The notes: a model not told the origin generated them from the letters alone. 5,270 nucleotides of DNA from an uncultured Clostridia bacterium (GCA_905236445.1 CAJOPQ010000080.1:1-5270); one strand, 5' to 3'. Counted from the stretch's first letter, positions 1 through 5,270 are shown. Numbers and translations are program-made.

Positions 1-10
1 AAAGGAAAAT

Positions 11-636
11 ATGACAAACGAAGAAAAAAGAAACATTGTAAAAAACGATTACAATGCAATTAGCCAAATGTATGCAAATATTTATGGCAATATTTCTCCT
101 TATGTAACTTATATTGATCAATTTATTTCAAGCCTTGCTGGCAAACAAATTTTAGACGTTGGTTGTGGTGCTGGTCAAATAGTTGACTATATGAGCCAAA
201 AAGGATTTGATGTGTTGGGTATTGATCTTGCTGAAAATATACTCAAAATAGCAATTACCCTACCCTCAAATTTATAGAGGCTGATATATGTAATTATATA
301 ACAGATACAAAATTTGATGGAATAATCGCAAAAGACGTTCTATTTCATATTCCAAACGAAAATCTGCTTGATGTTTTGCAAAAATTTAAACAAATGCTTA
401 AACCAAATGGAAAACTTTGCATAATAATGGATATGCCAAAACAAGATGGTGAGCATATCTTTATTGAAGAATTAGATGAAAGATATAAAGTCTACTACAA
501 CTATATGACAGCAAACAAAGTAGAAGAAATACTTCTACAATGTGGATTTATAATAGAAGATAAACAGATAGTGCAACAAAATGAAAACGCTTCAAGCTAT
601 GCTTCTGGACTTATGGTATATAGATGTACAATTTAA
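11..636 (+). pseudogene. Class I SAM-dependent methyltransferase, interrupted by a frameshift
   Basis: Two adjacent open frames together make one small methyltransferase of about 208 residues, a normal length for this family. The first part (11-277, 88 codons, ATG preceded by AAAGGA at 1-6) carries motif I, ILDVGCGAG, at residues 47-55, which binds SAM, and the acidic end of strand 2, VLGID, at 68-72. The second part lies in the -1 frame. It reads from about 253, before any ATG, as NYPTLKFIEADI, then FDGIIAKDVLFHIP and QMLKPNGKLCII, which are the usual third to fifth strands and post-motif region, and it ends with TAA at 634-636. The frames join well if one A is restored in the short A run at 253-254, so a one-base deletion is the simplest explanation. 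The substrate cannot be told. It could be a real pseudogene, a sequencing error, or, less likely, a programmed frameshift. The family call is firm; the state of the gene is uncertain. Confidence 0.85.
268..274 (+). other. In-phase -1 slippery heptamer before a premature stop
   Basis: The heptamer A AAT TTA lies in the zero frame of the first methyltransferase open frame (codons TCA-AAT-TTA-TAG) and has the X XXY YYZ form of -1 ribosomal slip sites. The stop TAG follows at once (275-277). A slip here would enter exactly the frame that encodes the rest of the methyltransferase and give a protein of the expected length. The only downstream stem I see is weak (TATAT 285-289 with ATATA 296-300), and AT-rich DNA produces such heptamers by chance, so the function is doubtful. 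Confidence 0.3.
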
Positions 637-668
637 AAAATTCTTCTTACATTAGTTAAAAGTCATCT

Positions 669-721
669 CTACAATCTACAATTGTTTTGCAAAAAAAACT
701 AACCTAAAACGGACCTACAAT
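669..721 (+). repeat. Three copies of CTACAAT
   Basis: CTACAAT occurs twice in tandem (669-675 and 676-682) and a third time at 715-721, just before the AAAAAGAC arm of the following inverted repeat. The copies are short and the DNA is AT-rich, so this may be chance. No function is assigned. Confidence 0.3.
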
Positions 722-722
722 T

Positions 723-784
723 AAAAAGACACACTTGCAAGAGTTTGTTTCCTGAATTCTAAAGGAGCAAGCTCCTGTCTTTTT
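723..784. repeat. Nested inverted-repeat element in the intergenic region
   Basis: An 8-base perfect inverted repeat, AAAAAGAC (723-730) and GTCTTTTT (777-784), encloses a second perfect inverted repeat, AGGAGC (763-768) and GCTCCT (771-776), directly next to the outer right arm. The palindrome CTTGCAAG lies at 734-741. CTTGC (734-738) can also pair with GCAAG (767-771), which would compete with the inner hairpin. The element could be a two-way terminator for the convergent genes, a small structured RNA, or the end of a lost insertion sequence; no transposase or target duplication is visible. What is seen is the symmetry; any role is inference. Confidence 0.5.
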
Positions 785-788
785 TTTT
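763..788 (+). terminator. Intrinsic terminator after the methyltransferase
   Basis: AGGAG-CAAG-CTCCT forms a 5-bp stem with a four-base loop (763-776) and is followed by GTCT and a run of eight T, so 10 of the 11 bases at 778-788 are T. It is correctly placed to end plus-strand transcription of the methyltransferase, about 127 bases after the stop codon. Confidence 0.65.
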
Positions 789-855
789 GTAATCTGCACA
801 ACTAAGAGTCATAACTAATTAGAACATAACATCATTTTTCTTGTCTCAAAGTCCT

Positions 856-893
856 AAAAAAAGAAAGAGATAGAAAATATCTATCTCTTTCTT
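856..893 (-). terminator. Intrinsic terminator of thrS
   Basis: A perfect 13-bp stem is formed by AAGAAAGAGATAG (861-873) and CTATCTCTTTCTT (881-893) with a seven-base loop. Read on the minus strand, the stem runs into a T tract (complement of the A run 856-862). It lies 68-105 bases beyond the thrS stop codon and is the expected end of that transcript. Confidence 0.85.
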
Positions 894-960
894 ATATTTT
901 CCGTTGATTTTTATTTAATAACTTTTGTAGTCAAATCATACTGCTTTCTTAGAATAACTA

Positions 961-2730
961 CTATACATTAAGAGTTTTGTTCGCAACTTCTTGCAAAACC
1001 TTATTAATGAAGTCTTGAAGATTAACCTCTCCAGTATCTCCTTTTCCTCTCTCTCTTACAGAAACTGTTCCATTTTGAGCTTCTTTATCTCCAACAATAA
1101 GAACATAAGGAGTTCTATCTTTTGTTGCCTCTTTAACCTTCTTAGATATTGTTTCGTTCCTTGTATCCAACTCTACCCTAATATTGTTACTTTGCAAAGT
1201 TTCGAACACTTTAGTTGCATATTCATTGTGATTCTCACTAATAGTTAAGACTTTGACTTGTGTTGGTGATAACCAAGTAGGAAAAGCACCTGCATATTTT
1301 TCTATTAAGTAAGCAAGAGTTCTCTCATAACAACCAATTGAAGTTCTGTGAATAATATAAGGAGTTTTCTTCTTGCCATCTTTGTCTGTATATTCCATTC
1401 CAAACTTCTCTGCTATCATTGGATCAATCTGGATAGTTATAAGAGTATCTTCTTTGCCCCAAACATTCCTAATTTGAATATCTAATTTTGGACCATAGAA
1501 TGCTGCTTCACCTATTCCAATATTATAAGGAACTTGTAGATCGTCTAATATTCTTCCCATCATTCCTTGTACATTGTCCCAATCCTCTTTGGTTCCAATA
1601 TATTTCTCTCTATTATTAGGATCCCATTGAGAAAATCTATAAGAAGCATCTTCGTATAAGCCAAGTGTCTTAAGCATAAATATTGCAAGTTCTAGGCAAC
1701 CTCTAAATTCATCTTCCAACTGTTCTGGAGTACACATTAGATGACCTTCTGATATGGTGAATTGTCGTACACGAATAAGCCCATGCATTTCACCACTTGC
1801 CTCATTTCTAAATAGAGTTGAAGTTTCGTTATATCTTAGAGGCAAATCTTTGTATGACCTAGATCTATTAAGATATGCTTGATATTGGAACGGACAAGTC
1901 ATTGGACGCAACGCATACACTTCTTTGTCCTTTTCTTCGTCACCTAATATAAACATATTCTCCTTATAATGATCCCAGTGTCCAGATATCTTGTATAGAT
2001 CGCTTTTTGCCATAAAAGGAGTCTTAGTTAGCAACCAACCACGTTTTTGTTCTTCGTCCTCAACAAATCTTTGAAGCAGTTGTATTATTCTTGCACCTTT
2101 TGGAAGCAAAATAGGAAGACCTTGACCAATATAATCTACTGTAGTGAATAATTCCAACTCTCTGCCTAATTTGTTATGATCACGCGCAATAGCATCGTTG
2201 ACCATCTTGATATAGTCTTTCAATTCATTTTTGTTCATAAATCCATACACATAGACTCTTTGAAGCATCTTGTTCTTCTCATTTCCTCTCCAATATGCTC
2301 CACTTACTTTATTAATCTTAAAAGCAAAACTCCTAAGAAATTTAGTATTTTCTACATGAGGTCCACGACAAAGGTCAACGAAGTCATCGCCAAGATAATA
2401 TACACTAATAACTTCATCTTCTGGCAAATCATTAATCAGCTCTACCTTGTATGGATTAGATGCAAACATTTCTAGAGCCTCTTGCTTGCTAACTTCTTTC
2501 CTTACAAAATCCTCATTAGCATTGATAATCTGACTCATTGTCTCCTCTATCTTATCAAACTTGTCATTTGTAATAGATTCGTTAGTGTCGATGTCATAAT
2601 AGAATCCATTATCAATAGCAGGACCAATAGCCAGTTTTACATCTGGATACAACTTAGTAAGTGCCTTAGCTAACACATGACTCATACTATGACGATACAT
2701 TTCAACATTGTTATTATTTTCTTCTTTCAT
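961..2730 (-). CDS. thrS: Threonyl-tRNA synthetase, TGS-less form
   Basis: Cytoplasmic class II enzyme that joins threonine to tRNA-Thr using ATP. The 589 residues are about 50 fewer than the usual 640 because the N-terminal TGS domain is absent: the protein starts almost directly in the editing domain. The editing site is intact, with HSMSH (H14, H18) and CRGPH (C121, H125), so clearance of Ser-tRNA-Thr is expected. The catalytic core follows, with zinc ligands C279 (PMTCP), H330 (SEGH) and H461 (IIHRTSIG), motif 2 around 300-326 (LFRNEASGEMHGLIRVRQF) and motif 3 with ERTLAYLIEKYAG at 469-481. From about 490 comes the anticodon-binding domain, with LDTRNETISKKVKEA at 521-535. The ATG is fixed by AAGGAGA eight bases upstream. 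The gene has its own promoter, T-box leader and terminator, so it is a single-gene unit. Function is near certain; the missing TGS domain is a lineage feature rather than a truncation, since the ribosome binding site and leader are intact. Confidence 0.98.
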   Translation of the reverse strand: MKEENNNNVEMYRHSMSHVLAKALTKLYPDVKLAIGPAIDNGFYYDIDTNESITNDKFDKIEETMSQIINANEDFVRKEVSKQEALEMFASNPYKVELINDLPEDEVISVYYLGDDFVDLCRGPHVENTKFLRSFAFKINKVSGAYWRGNEKNKMLQRVYVYGFMNKNELKDYIKMVNDAIARDHNKLGRELELFTTVDYIGQGLPILLPKGARIIQLLQRFVEDEEQKRGWLLTKTPFMAKSDLYKISGHWDHYKENMFILGDEEKDKEVYALRPMTCPFQYQAYLNRSRSYKDLPLRYNETSTLFRNEASGEMHGLIRVRQFTISEGHLMCTPEQLEDEFRGCLELAIFMLKTLGLYEDASYRFSQWDPNNREKYIGTKEDWDNVQGMMGRILDDLQVPYNIGIGEAAFYGPKLDIQIRNVWGKEDTLITIQIDPMIAEKFGMEYTDKDGKKKTPYIIHRTSIGCYERTLAYLIEKYAGAFPTWLSPTQVKVLTISENHNEYATKVFETLQSNNIRVELDTRNETISKKVKEATKDRTPYVLIVGDKEAQNGTVSVRERGKGDTGEVNLQDFINKVLQEVANKTLNV

Positions 2731-2738
2731 TTTACTTG

Positions 2739-2745
2739 TCTCCTT
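2739..2745 (-). promoter_or_regulatory. Ribosome binding site of thrS
   Basis: The minus strand reads AAGGAGA, eight bases before the ATG at 2730-2728. It confirms that translation starts here and that the missing TGS domain is not due to a misplaced start. Confidence 0.9.
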
Positions 2746-2760
2746 ATAATATATTAATAT

Positions 2761-2804
2761 AAAAATAAAAATCGCCCATAAAGTTTCATATTACTTTAAG
2801 GACG
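2761..2804 (-). terminator. T-box attenuator terminator
   Basis: On the minus strand CGTCC-T-TAAAGT (2804-2793) pairs with ACTTTA-T-GGGCG (2784-2773), with a single T-T mismatch and one G-T pair, and runs into ATTTTTATTTTT (2772-2761). This is the leader terminator that forms when tRNA-Thr is charged. It ends about 30 bases before the thrS start codon. Confidence 0.9.
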
Positions 2805-3010
2805 AATAAATGACAATTTATACGCGGTTCCACCTTAATTGCAAGAGATTTACTCCTACCACTCTTTTTACAAACTGGCTTTGTATGGGCCTTGCTTGCG
2901 TTAATGCATAGCATTAACAGTCACAAGTGGTTTCACTAGCAAACTTCCTTATCCACCTCACAGCCAAAGGGCAGACTCTCTGTTAGTAACTATTTGCCGT
3001 TACTTGTCTT
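2761..3010 (-). ncRNA. T-box riboswitch leader, threonine specific
   Basis: The leader upstream of thrS has the parts of a T-box. The conserved T-box sequence AAGGTGGAACCGCG lies at 2836-2823; its TGGA is expected to pair with the UCCA end of uncharged tRNA, which suggests U as discriminator base. Stem I is closed by ACAAG (3007-3003) and CTTGT (2927-2923), with AGTAA of the conserved loop at 3004-3000. The specifier codon next to that stem is ACC (2931-2929), followed by the usual purine, and it codes for threonine. Further hairpins are GTTAATGC/GCATTAAC (2918-2900) and ACAAA/TTTGT (2884-2870). CAATT (2841-2837) can pair with AATTG (2818-2814) as part of the antiterminator. Uncharged tRNA-Thr should favour the antiterminator and turn thrS on. 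The specifier was placed by eye. Confidence 0.96.
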
Positions 3011-3022
3011 GTAGTGTACAAG
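3008..3022 (-). other. Small hairpin at the 5' end of the thrS leader
   Basis: CTTGTA (minus strand 3022-3017) and TACAAG (3013-3008) form a perfect 6-bp stem with a three-base loop just before stem I of the T-box. Its right arm contains a copy of ACAAG, the same five bases that close stem I, so it might compete with or precede stem I folding. Its role is unknown. Confidence 0.4.
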
Positions 3023-3044
3023 CAAATTTATTTTTACATTATTG

Positions 3045-3072
3045 ATTATAATTGATTTAAAAGTTTTGTCAA
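3045..3072 (-). promoter_or_regulatory. Consensus sigma-A promoter of thrS
   Basis: The minus strand has TTGACA (3072-3067), a 16-base spacer, and TATAAT (3050-3045), a perfect match to both housekeeping hexamers. Transcription would start near 3038, just ahead of the T-box leader. A strong constitutive promoter with control left to the leader fits T-box genes. Confidence 0.92.
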
Positions 3073-3101
3073 GAGTTTTCATAATCTTTCTACCAAATAT
3101 T

Positions 3102-3131
3102 AAAAAATGTACTACATAGAAGTAGTACATT
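3102..3131 (-). terminator. Intrinsic terminator after the NYN gene
   Basis: A perfect 10-bp stem, AATGTACTAC (3106-3115) and GTAGTACATT (3122-3131), has a six-base loop. On the minus strand it runs into a T tract (complement of the A run 3102-3107). It starts eight bases after the NYN stop codon and lies about 30 bases upstream of the thrS -35 box, which separates the two transcription units. Confidence 0.88.
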
Positions 3132-3138
3132 ATAGTTG

Positions 3139-4044
3139 TTATTGGTTAATTGTGTTTTTCATATCATCAGAAATATGTTTCAAATCTACGAAGATTTGTC
3201 TAATATCTTCATTCTTAGATTTCAAACCTTCGCCTTTTGCTGTCTCTCTATTAACAAATGCCTCAATATCTTTGATTAGTTGAACTTTCTTATCCATATC
3301 ATCGTTAGTCATGAAATCTAATTGATTGTATCTATCTACGATGTCATTCAATACTTCGCTAACATCTGTCTCGTCTGCATAAGCATCGCTAGGCTCTTCC
3401 TCTACAACTGGCTCAACTACTGGAGCTGGGGCTGGAGCTGGCTTTGGAGCTACAGTCTTTGCAACGACCTCTTCCTCTGTCTCTTCAACTGTAGTAGTCT
3501 TAGTCTTTATAGGAGCAACAGATTCATTATTCTTTTGTAGCACAATTGGAGCTGGTTTCTTTGCCTTAGGAGCTTTCTTAGTCTTAGGAACATATGTCTC
3601 CACATTCTCTTCATTTAGACTAGACAACTTGATGTGAGCATCAAACATATGTGTATTTTGCTCTTGATATGGAGTATTAATATCAATTAGGAATCTACCA
3701 CAACTCTTCAATTCAACTAGAAGAGGGATAAGATCGCCGTCACCAGCAATAATACAGTAAGTATCAATCTCTGTCTTAGTATAGTTAAGTTTGATTGCAT
3801 CAACTATAATCCTAGAATCAAGTTGACTAAATCTCTTCTTGTATCTCATAAAAGGAGCTGTCTCATAACCATATCTAGCAATAGCATCAGATAGATATAT
3901 GTGTTTTCTATCATTATATCCATAGAATTTACAGTAAACAACATCGCCCAACTCGTTTAACTTAGCATATAATTCATTAAAAGCTTCTCCACCAATCTTT
4001 ACATTATCTACATCAACAAGTAATGCAATTTTTTTATTATTCAT
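3139..4044 (-). CDS. LabA/NYN-domain protein, putative ribonuclease
   Basis: The 301-residue protein begins with a NYN domain (LabA/DUF88 group, PIN-like fold, about residues 1-145). Visible motifs are LLVDVDN (D11, D13, N14), DSRIIVDAIKL (D76, D82) and IIAGDGDLIPLL (D102, D104), acidic residues that in this family are thought to hold divalent metal for RNA cleavage. Residues 152-220 are low complexity: Lys-Pro-Ala first, then PAPAPAP (202-208) and Glu-Val runs, a likely flexible linker. Residues 225-300 are charged and probably helical (MDKKVQLIKDIEAFVNRE); I do not recognise this part and see no LOTUS/OST-HTH domain. No signal peptide or membrane segment is present. GAGGAG six bases before the ATG fixes the start, and the first eight bases overlap the end of ogg, so translation is probably coupled. 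The domain call is firm. The RNA substrate is unknown, and nuclease activity is inferred from the family. Confidence 0.9.
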   Translation of the reverse strand: MNNKKIALLVDVDNVKIGGEAFNELYAKLNELGDVVYCKFYGYNDRKHIYLSDAIARYGYETAPFMRYKKRFSQLDSRIIVDAIKLNYTKTEIDTYCIIAGDGDLIPLLVELKSCGRFLIDINTPYQEQNTHMFDAHIKLSSLNEENVETYVPKTKKAPKAKKPAPIVLQKNNESVAPIKTKTTTVEETEEEVVAKTVAPKPAPAPAPVVEPVVEEEPSDAYADETDVSEVLNDIVDRYNQLDFMTNDDMDKKVQLIKDIEAFVNRETAKGEGLKSKNEDIRQIFVDLKHISDDMKNTINQ

Positions 4045-4894
4045 TTTTTTCTCCTCGATTATTCATCTTTTCATAATACAGATATTGTTGTGCATATCCT
4101 GAATTTACAGCAAATAGTTTTGCAAAGTAATCACTAACAAAAGTGGCAGGCTTCTTAACACCATATATATCTTGGTATAGCTGTACTATCCACGTATCCG
4201 TTGGGAATACATCTGTCTTGTGATAAGCAAATAGAAGTATACAATCAGCCACTTTGCGACCAACACCTTTTAGTTCTAATAACTTCTGCCTAGCACTAAC
4301 AGTGTCAAGATTGTATAATTCATCCAAATCAAAGCCATTATTTAACATCTTAACTGTGTCATATAGATATTTGGCTCTATATCCAGCACCAAGTCTCACA
4401 TAATCATCAACAGTTAACACTGCAAGTTGTTGTAGTGTAGGAAAAGCCCTATATGTCCCCATATCAGTTCCAACTTCGCTACACAGTGCTTCAATAATTT
4501 TTTTGATCCTAGGAATATTATTATTGGCACTAATTATAAAACTTATCAGCATTTCTAATGGATCTTGATTAAGAATTCTTATTCCATGACCATATTCAAT
4601 AGCCTTATTTGTTAGATTACTTCTTAGTAAATCTGCTTTTATATTAGCATAATTATTATCTAAATCAAAGTATTTTTTTGCAAATTCTAAATTTTGGGCA
4701 AATATTTTAAAGCCACCTTTTTGACAATAAACTTGTATTTCTTGATTGCTAGCGTGTATCAAATAGCCATAAATTGTCTTTTCGTATCTAAAAATCTGTC
4801 CGCATTCCAAAATATGTGTGATATCAAAATCTGTGCAATCTATAATCTCTATGCAATCATCTTTTTGAACATAATAAGTCTTGCTTGATGTCAT
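4037..4894 (-). CDS. ogg: 8-oxoguanine DNA glycosylase/AP lyase (Ogg, HhH-GPD)
   Basis: Base-excision repair enzyme expected to remove 8-oxoguanine from DNA and nick the abasic site. From the ATG at 4894 it has 285 residues, close to the usual 290-300 of clostridial Ogg. The N-terminal Ogg domain has ILECGQIFRY (28-37). The central part has SANNNIPRIKKIIEALC (122-138), matching the NNN strand-contact motif of human OGG1, and GYRAKYLYDTV (171-181). The helix-hairpin-helix is LKGVGRKVADCILLF (208-222) with the expected catalytic lysine K214, and the FPTD motif supplies aspartate D233. The C-terminal GYAQQYLYY (266-274) matches the base-pocket helix, with tyrosine where human OGG1 has F319. An in-frame TTG at 4999 would add 35 residues but has no good ribosome binding site, whereas AAGGGGA precedes the ATG. 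I see no convincing promoter in the 130 bases upstream. Ogg is favoured over AlkA-type glycosylases by GQxFR and GVGRKVADC. Confidence 0.94.
   Translation of the reverse strand: MTSSKTYYVQKDDCIEIIDCTDFDITHILECGQIFRYEKTIYGYLIHASNQEIQVYCQKGGFKIFAQNLEFAKKYFDLDNNYANIKADLLRSNLTNKAIEYGHGIRILNQDPLEMLISFIISANNNIPRIKKIIEALCSEVGTDMGTYRAFPTLQQLAVLTVDDYVRLGAGYRAKYLYDTVKMLNNGFDLDELYNLDTVSARQKLLELKGVGRKVADCILLFAYHKTDVFPTDTWIVQLYQDIYGVKKPATFVSDYFAKLFAVNSGYAQQYLYYEKMNNRGEKNE
4051..4056 (-). promoter_or_regulatory. Ribosome binding site of the NYN gene, inside ogg
   Basis: The minus strand reads GAGGAG, six bases before the NYN ATG (4044-4042). It lies within the last codons of ogg, so ribosomes finishing ogg stop at 4037-4039 just past the NYN start, an arrangement that suits translational coupling. 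Confidence 0.85.
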
Positions 4895-5023
4895 GTAGCC
4901 CGTTCCCCTTAATATAATTTTTTCTTTCGTTTTATATAAAATAAATCCTATATTTATGCTCACACTAGTATTAAATTCTTTTTGTTTCTTTTTTAACAAA
5001 ATATTTTCTTTCTTTGAAATAAT
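4895..5023. other. Spacer between the partial gene and ogg
   Basis: This AT-rich spacer of 129 bases shows neither a convincing terminator for the partial gene nor a convincing promoter for ogg. Only weak hexamers such as TTGTTA (5000-4995, minus strand) are visible. An open frame from TTG 4999 crosses it in phase with ogg but is probably not translated. Confidence 0.5.
4904..4910 (-). promoter_or_regulatory. Ribosome binding site that decides the ogg start
   Basis: The minus strand reads AAGGGGA, nine bases before the ATG at 4894-4892. The alternative TTG at 4999-4997 is preceded only by A-rich sequence, and the extra 35 residues it would add show no Ogg family similarity that I recognise. 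The ATG is therefore preferred. Confidence 0.75.
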
Positions 5024-5270
5024 TTAAACCTTTACAATATGCGAATAATTAGAATTACCTATTGAGTAATATCTCCAGCCAGTGCTTAAACTTTTATCAT
5101 CTATTGTGCTATCCAAAAGTGCTTGGTTAACTGTTTCATTTGTGAAGAATATACAAATTGCTTCAGTTTTGCCGGCAGTCCATGAATCTTTATCACCATA
5201 TCTATATACGCAATATCCTTGATATGAACCAACTTCCTTATTTATTGTGCCATCATCTTCCACTTTTCCA
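5024..5270 (-). CDS. C-terminal end of an unrecognised protein (partial)
   Basis: An open frame of at least 81 codons enters from the right window edge and ends with TAA at 5026-5024. It continues in frame upstream of the GTG at 5263 (preceding codons GGA-AAA), so the real start is outside the window. The visible part is rich in Tyr, Ser, Asn and Asp (for example GSYQGYCVYRYGDKDSW and GWRYYSIGNSNYSH) and has no membrane segment or known motif. Its composition is compatible with an exported or beta-rich domain, but this is only a guess. It runs in the same direction as ogg, 129 bases upstream, with no clear terminator between, so cotranscription is possible. Function is not assigned. Confidence 0.6.
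   Translation of the reverse strand, partial: GKVEDDGTINKEVGSYQGYCVYRYGDKDSWTAGKTEAICIFFTNETVNQALLDSTIDDKSLSTGWRYYSIGNSNYSHIVKV

Larger units (their letters stand above)
637..960. other. Gene-free stretch between the methyltransferase and thrS
   Basis: No convincing coding sequence is present on either strand. The stretch separates the ends of two convergent genes. It holds three CTACAAT copies (669-721), a nested inverted-repeat element with a plus-strand terminator (723-788), an unremarkable AT-rich spacer (789-855), the minus-strand thrS terminator (856-893), and about 67 bases of thrS 3' untranslated sequence in which I see nothing. Confidence 0.7.

Noticed and set aside
669..721. CTACAAT copies as a CRISPR array
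   Set aside because: The units are only seven bases, two are directly adjacent without a spacer, and no cas gene is nearby.
723..788. Intact insertion sequence around the nested inverted repeat
   Set aside because: There is no transposase gene, the whole element is about 65 bases, and no target duplication is visible. A remnant is only a hypothesis.
991..1248. Plus-strand open frame of 85 codons opposite thrS
   Set aside because: It lies fully within the antisense of a certain gene, is rich in Ser, Ile, Phe and Leu as antisense AT-rich frames usually are, and shows no family motif.
2176..2673. Two plus-strand open frames (2176-2475, 2482-2673) opposite thrS
   Set aside because: Antisense shadows of the thrS N-terminal region, with no recognisable domain.
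3322..3540. Plus-strand open frame with a Trp/Ser/Leu repeat (NYWSWGWSWLWSY)
   Set aside because: This is the antisense image of the Pro-Ala and Glu-Val linker of the NYN gene; the odd composition follows from that repeat.
4694..4888. Plus-strand hydrophobic open frame of 64 codons opposite ogg
   Set aside because: Antisense shadow of the conserved N-terminal Ogg domain.
4895..4999. N-terminal extension of Ogg from TTG at 4999
   Set aside because: It lacks a ribosome binding site, would add 35 residues with no family similarity that I recognise, and a well-spaced AAGGGGA precedes the ATG at 4894.
5261..5263. GTG at 5263 as the start of the last gene
   Set aside because: The frame stays open to the window edge and no ribosome binding site can be seen in the few bases before it, so the gene is treated as partial.

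Overview
The window is AT-rich DNA that looks like a low-GC Gram-positive bacterium (Bacillota, perhaps an uncultured clostridial or related gut lineage). The main grounds are a T-box riboswitch ahead of a threonyl-tRNA synthetase gene, strong AGGAG-type ribosome binding sites, and short perfect-stem U-tail terminators after several genes. Tryptophan is read as TGG and the genes are closed by TAA or TAG, so there is no sign of the Mollicute code. The exact genus cannot be told from the sequence.

Layout, left to right. (1) 11-636, plus strand: a small class I SAM-dependent methyltransferase split by a single-base frameshift near 247-256. A canonical -1 slippery heptamer happens to sit directly before the premature stop. 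(2) 637-960: a 324-base gap with a plus-strand terminator-like hairpin nested in a larger inverted repeat (723-788), three CTACAAT copies, and the minus-strand terminator of thrS (856-893). (3) 961-2730, minus: thrS, which lacks the N-terminal TGS domain but keeps the editing and catalytic domains. (4) 2731-3138: the thrS control region, with a consensus promoter (3045-3072), a T-box leader with an ACC threonine specifier, its attenuator terminator, and the terminator of the next gene. (5) 3139-4044, minus: a LabA/NYN-type putative ribonuclease with a low-complexity linker and an unrecognised C-terminal part. (6) 4037-4894, minus: an 8-oxoguanine DNA glycosylase (Ogg, HhH-GPD), whose stop overlaps the NYN start by 8 bases. 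(7) 5024-5270, minus: the C-terminal end of an unrecognised protein that runs off the window.

Functionally, thrS is a free-standing transcription unit expected to switch on when uncharged tRNA-Thr accumulates. The ogg and NYN genes form a translationally coupled pair ending in its own terminator just upstream of the thrS promoter. The most interesting leads are the ogg-NYN coupling, the frameshift or slippery site in the methyltransferase, and the nested inverted-repeat element at 723-788. I see no CRISPR array, intact mobile element, tRNA or rRNA, and no clearly novel multi-gene system.
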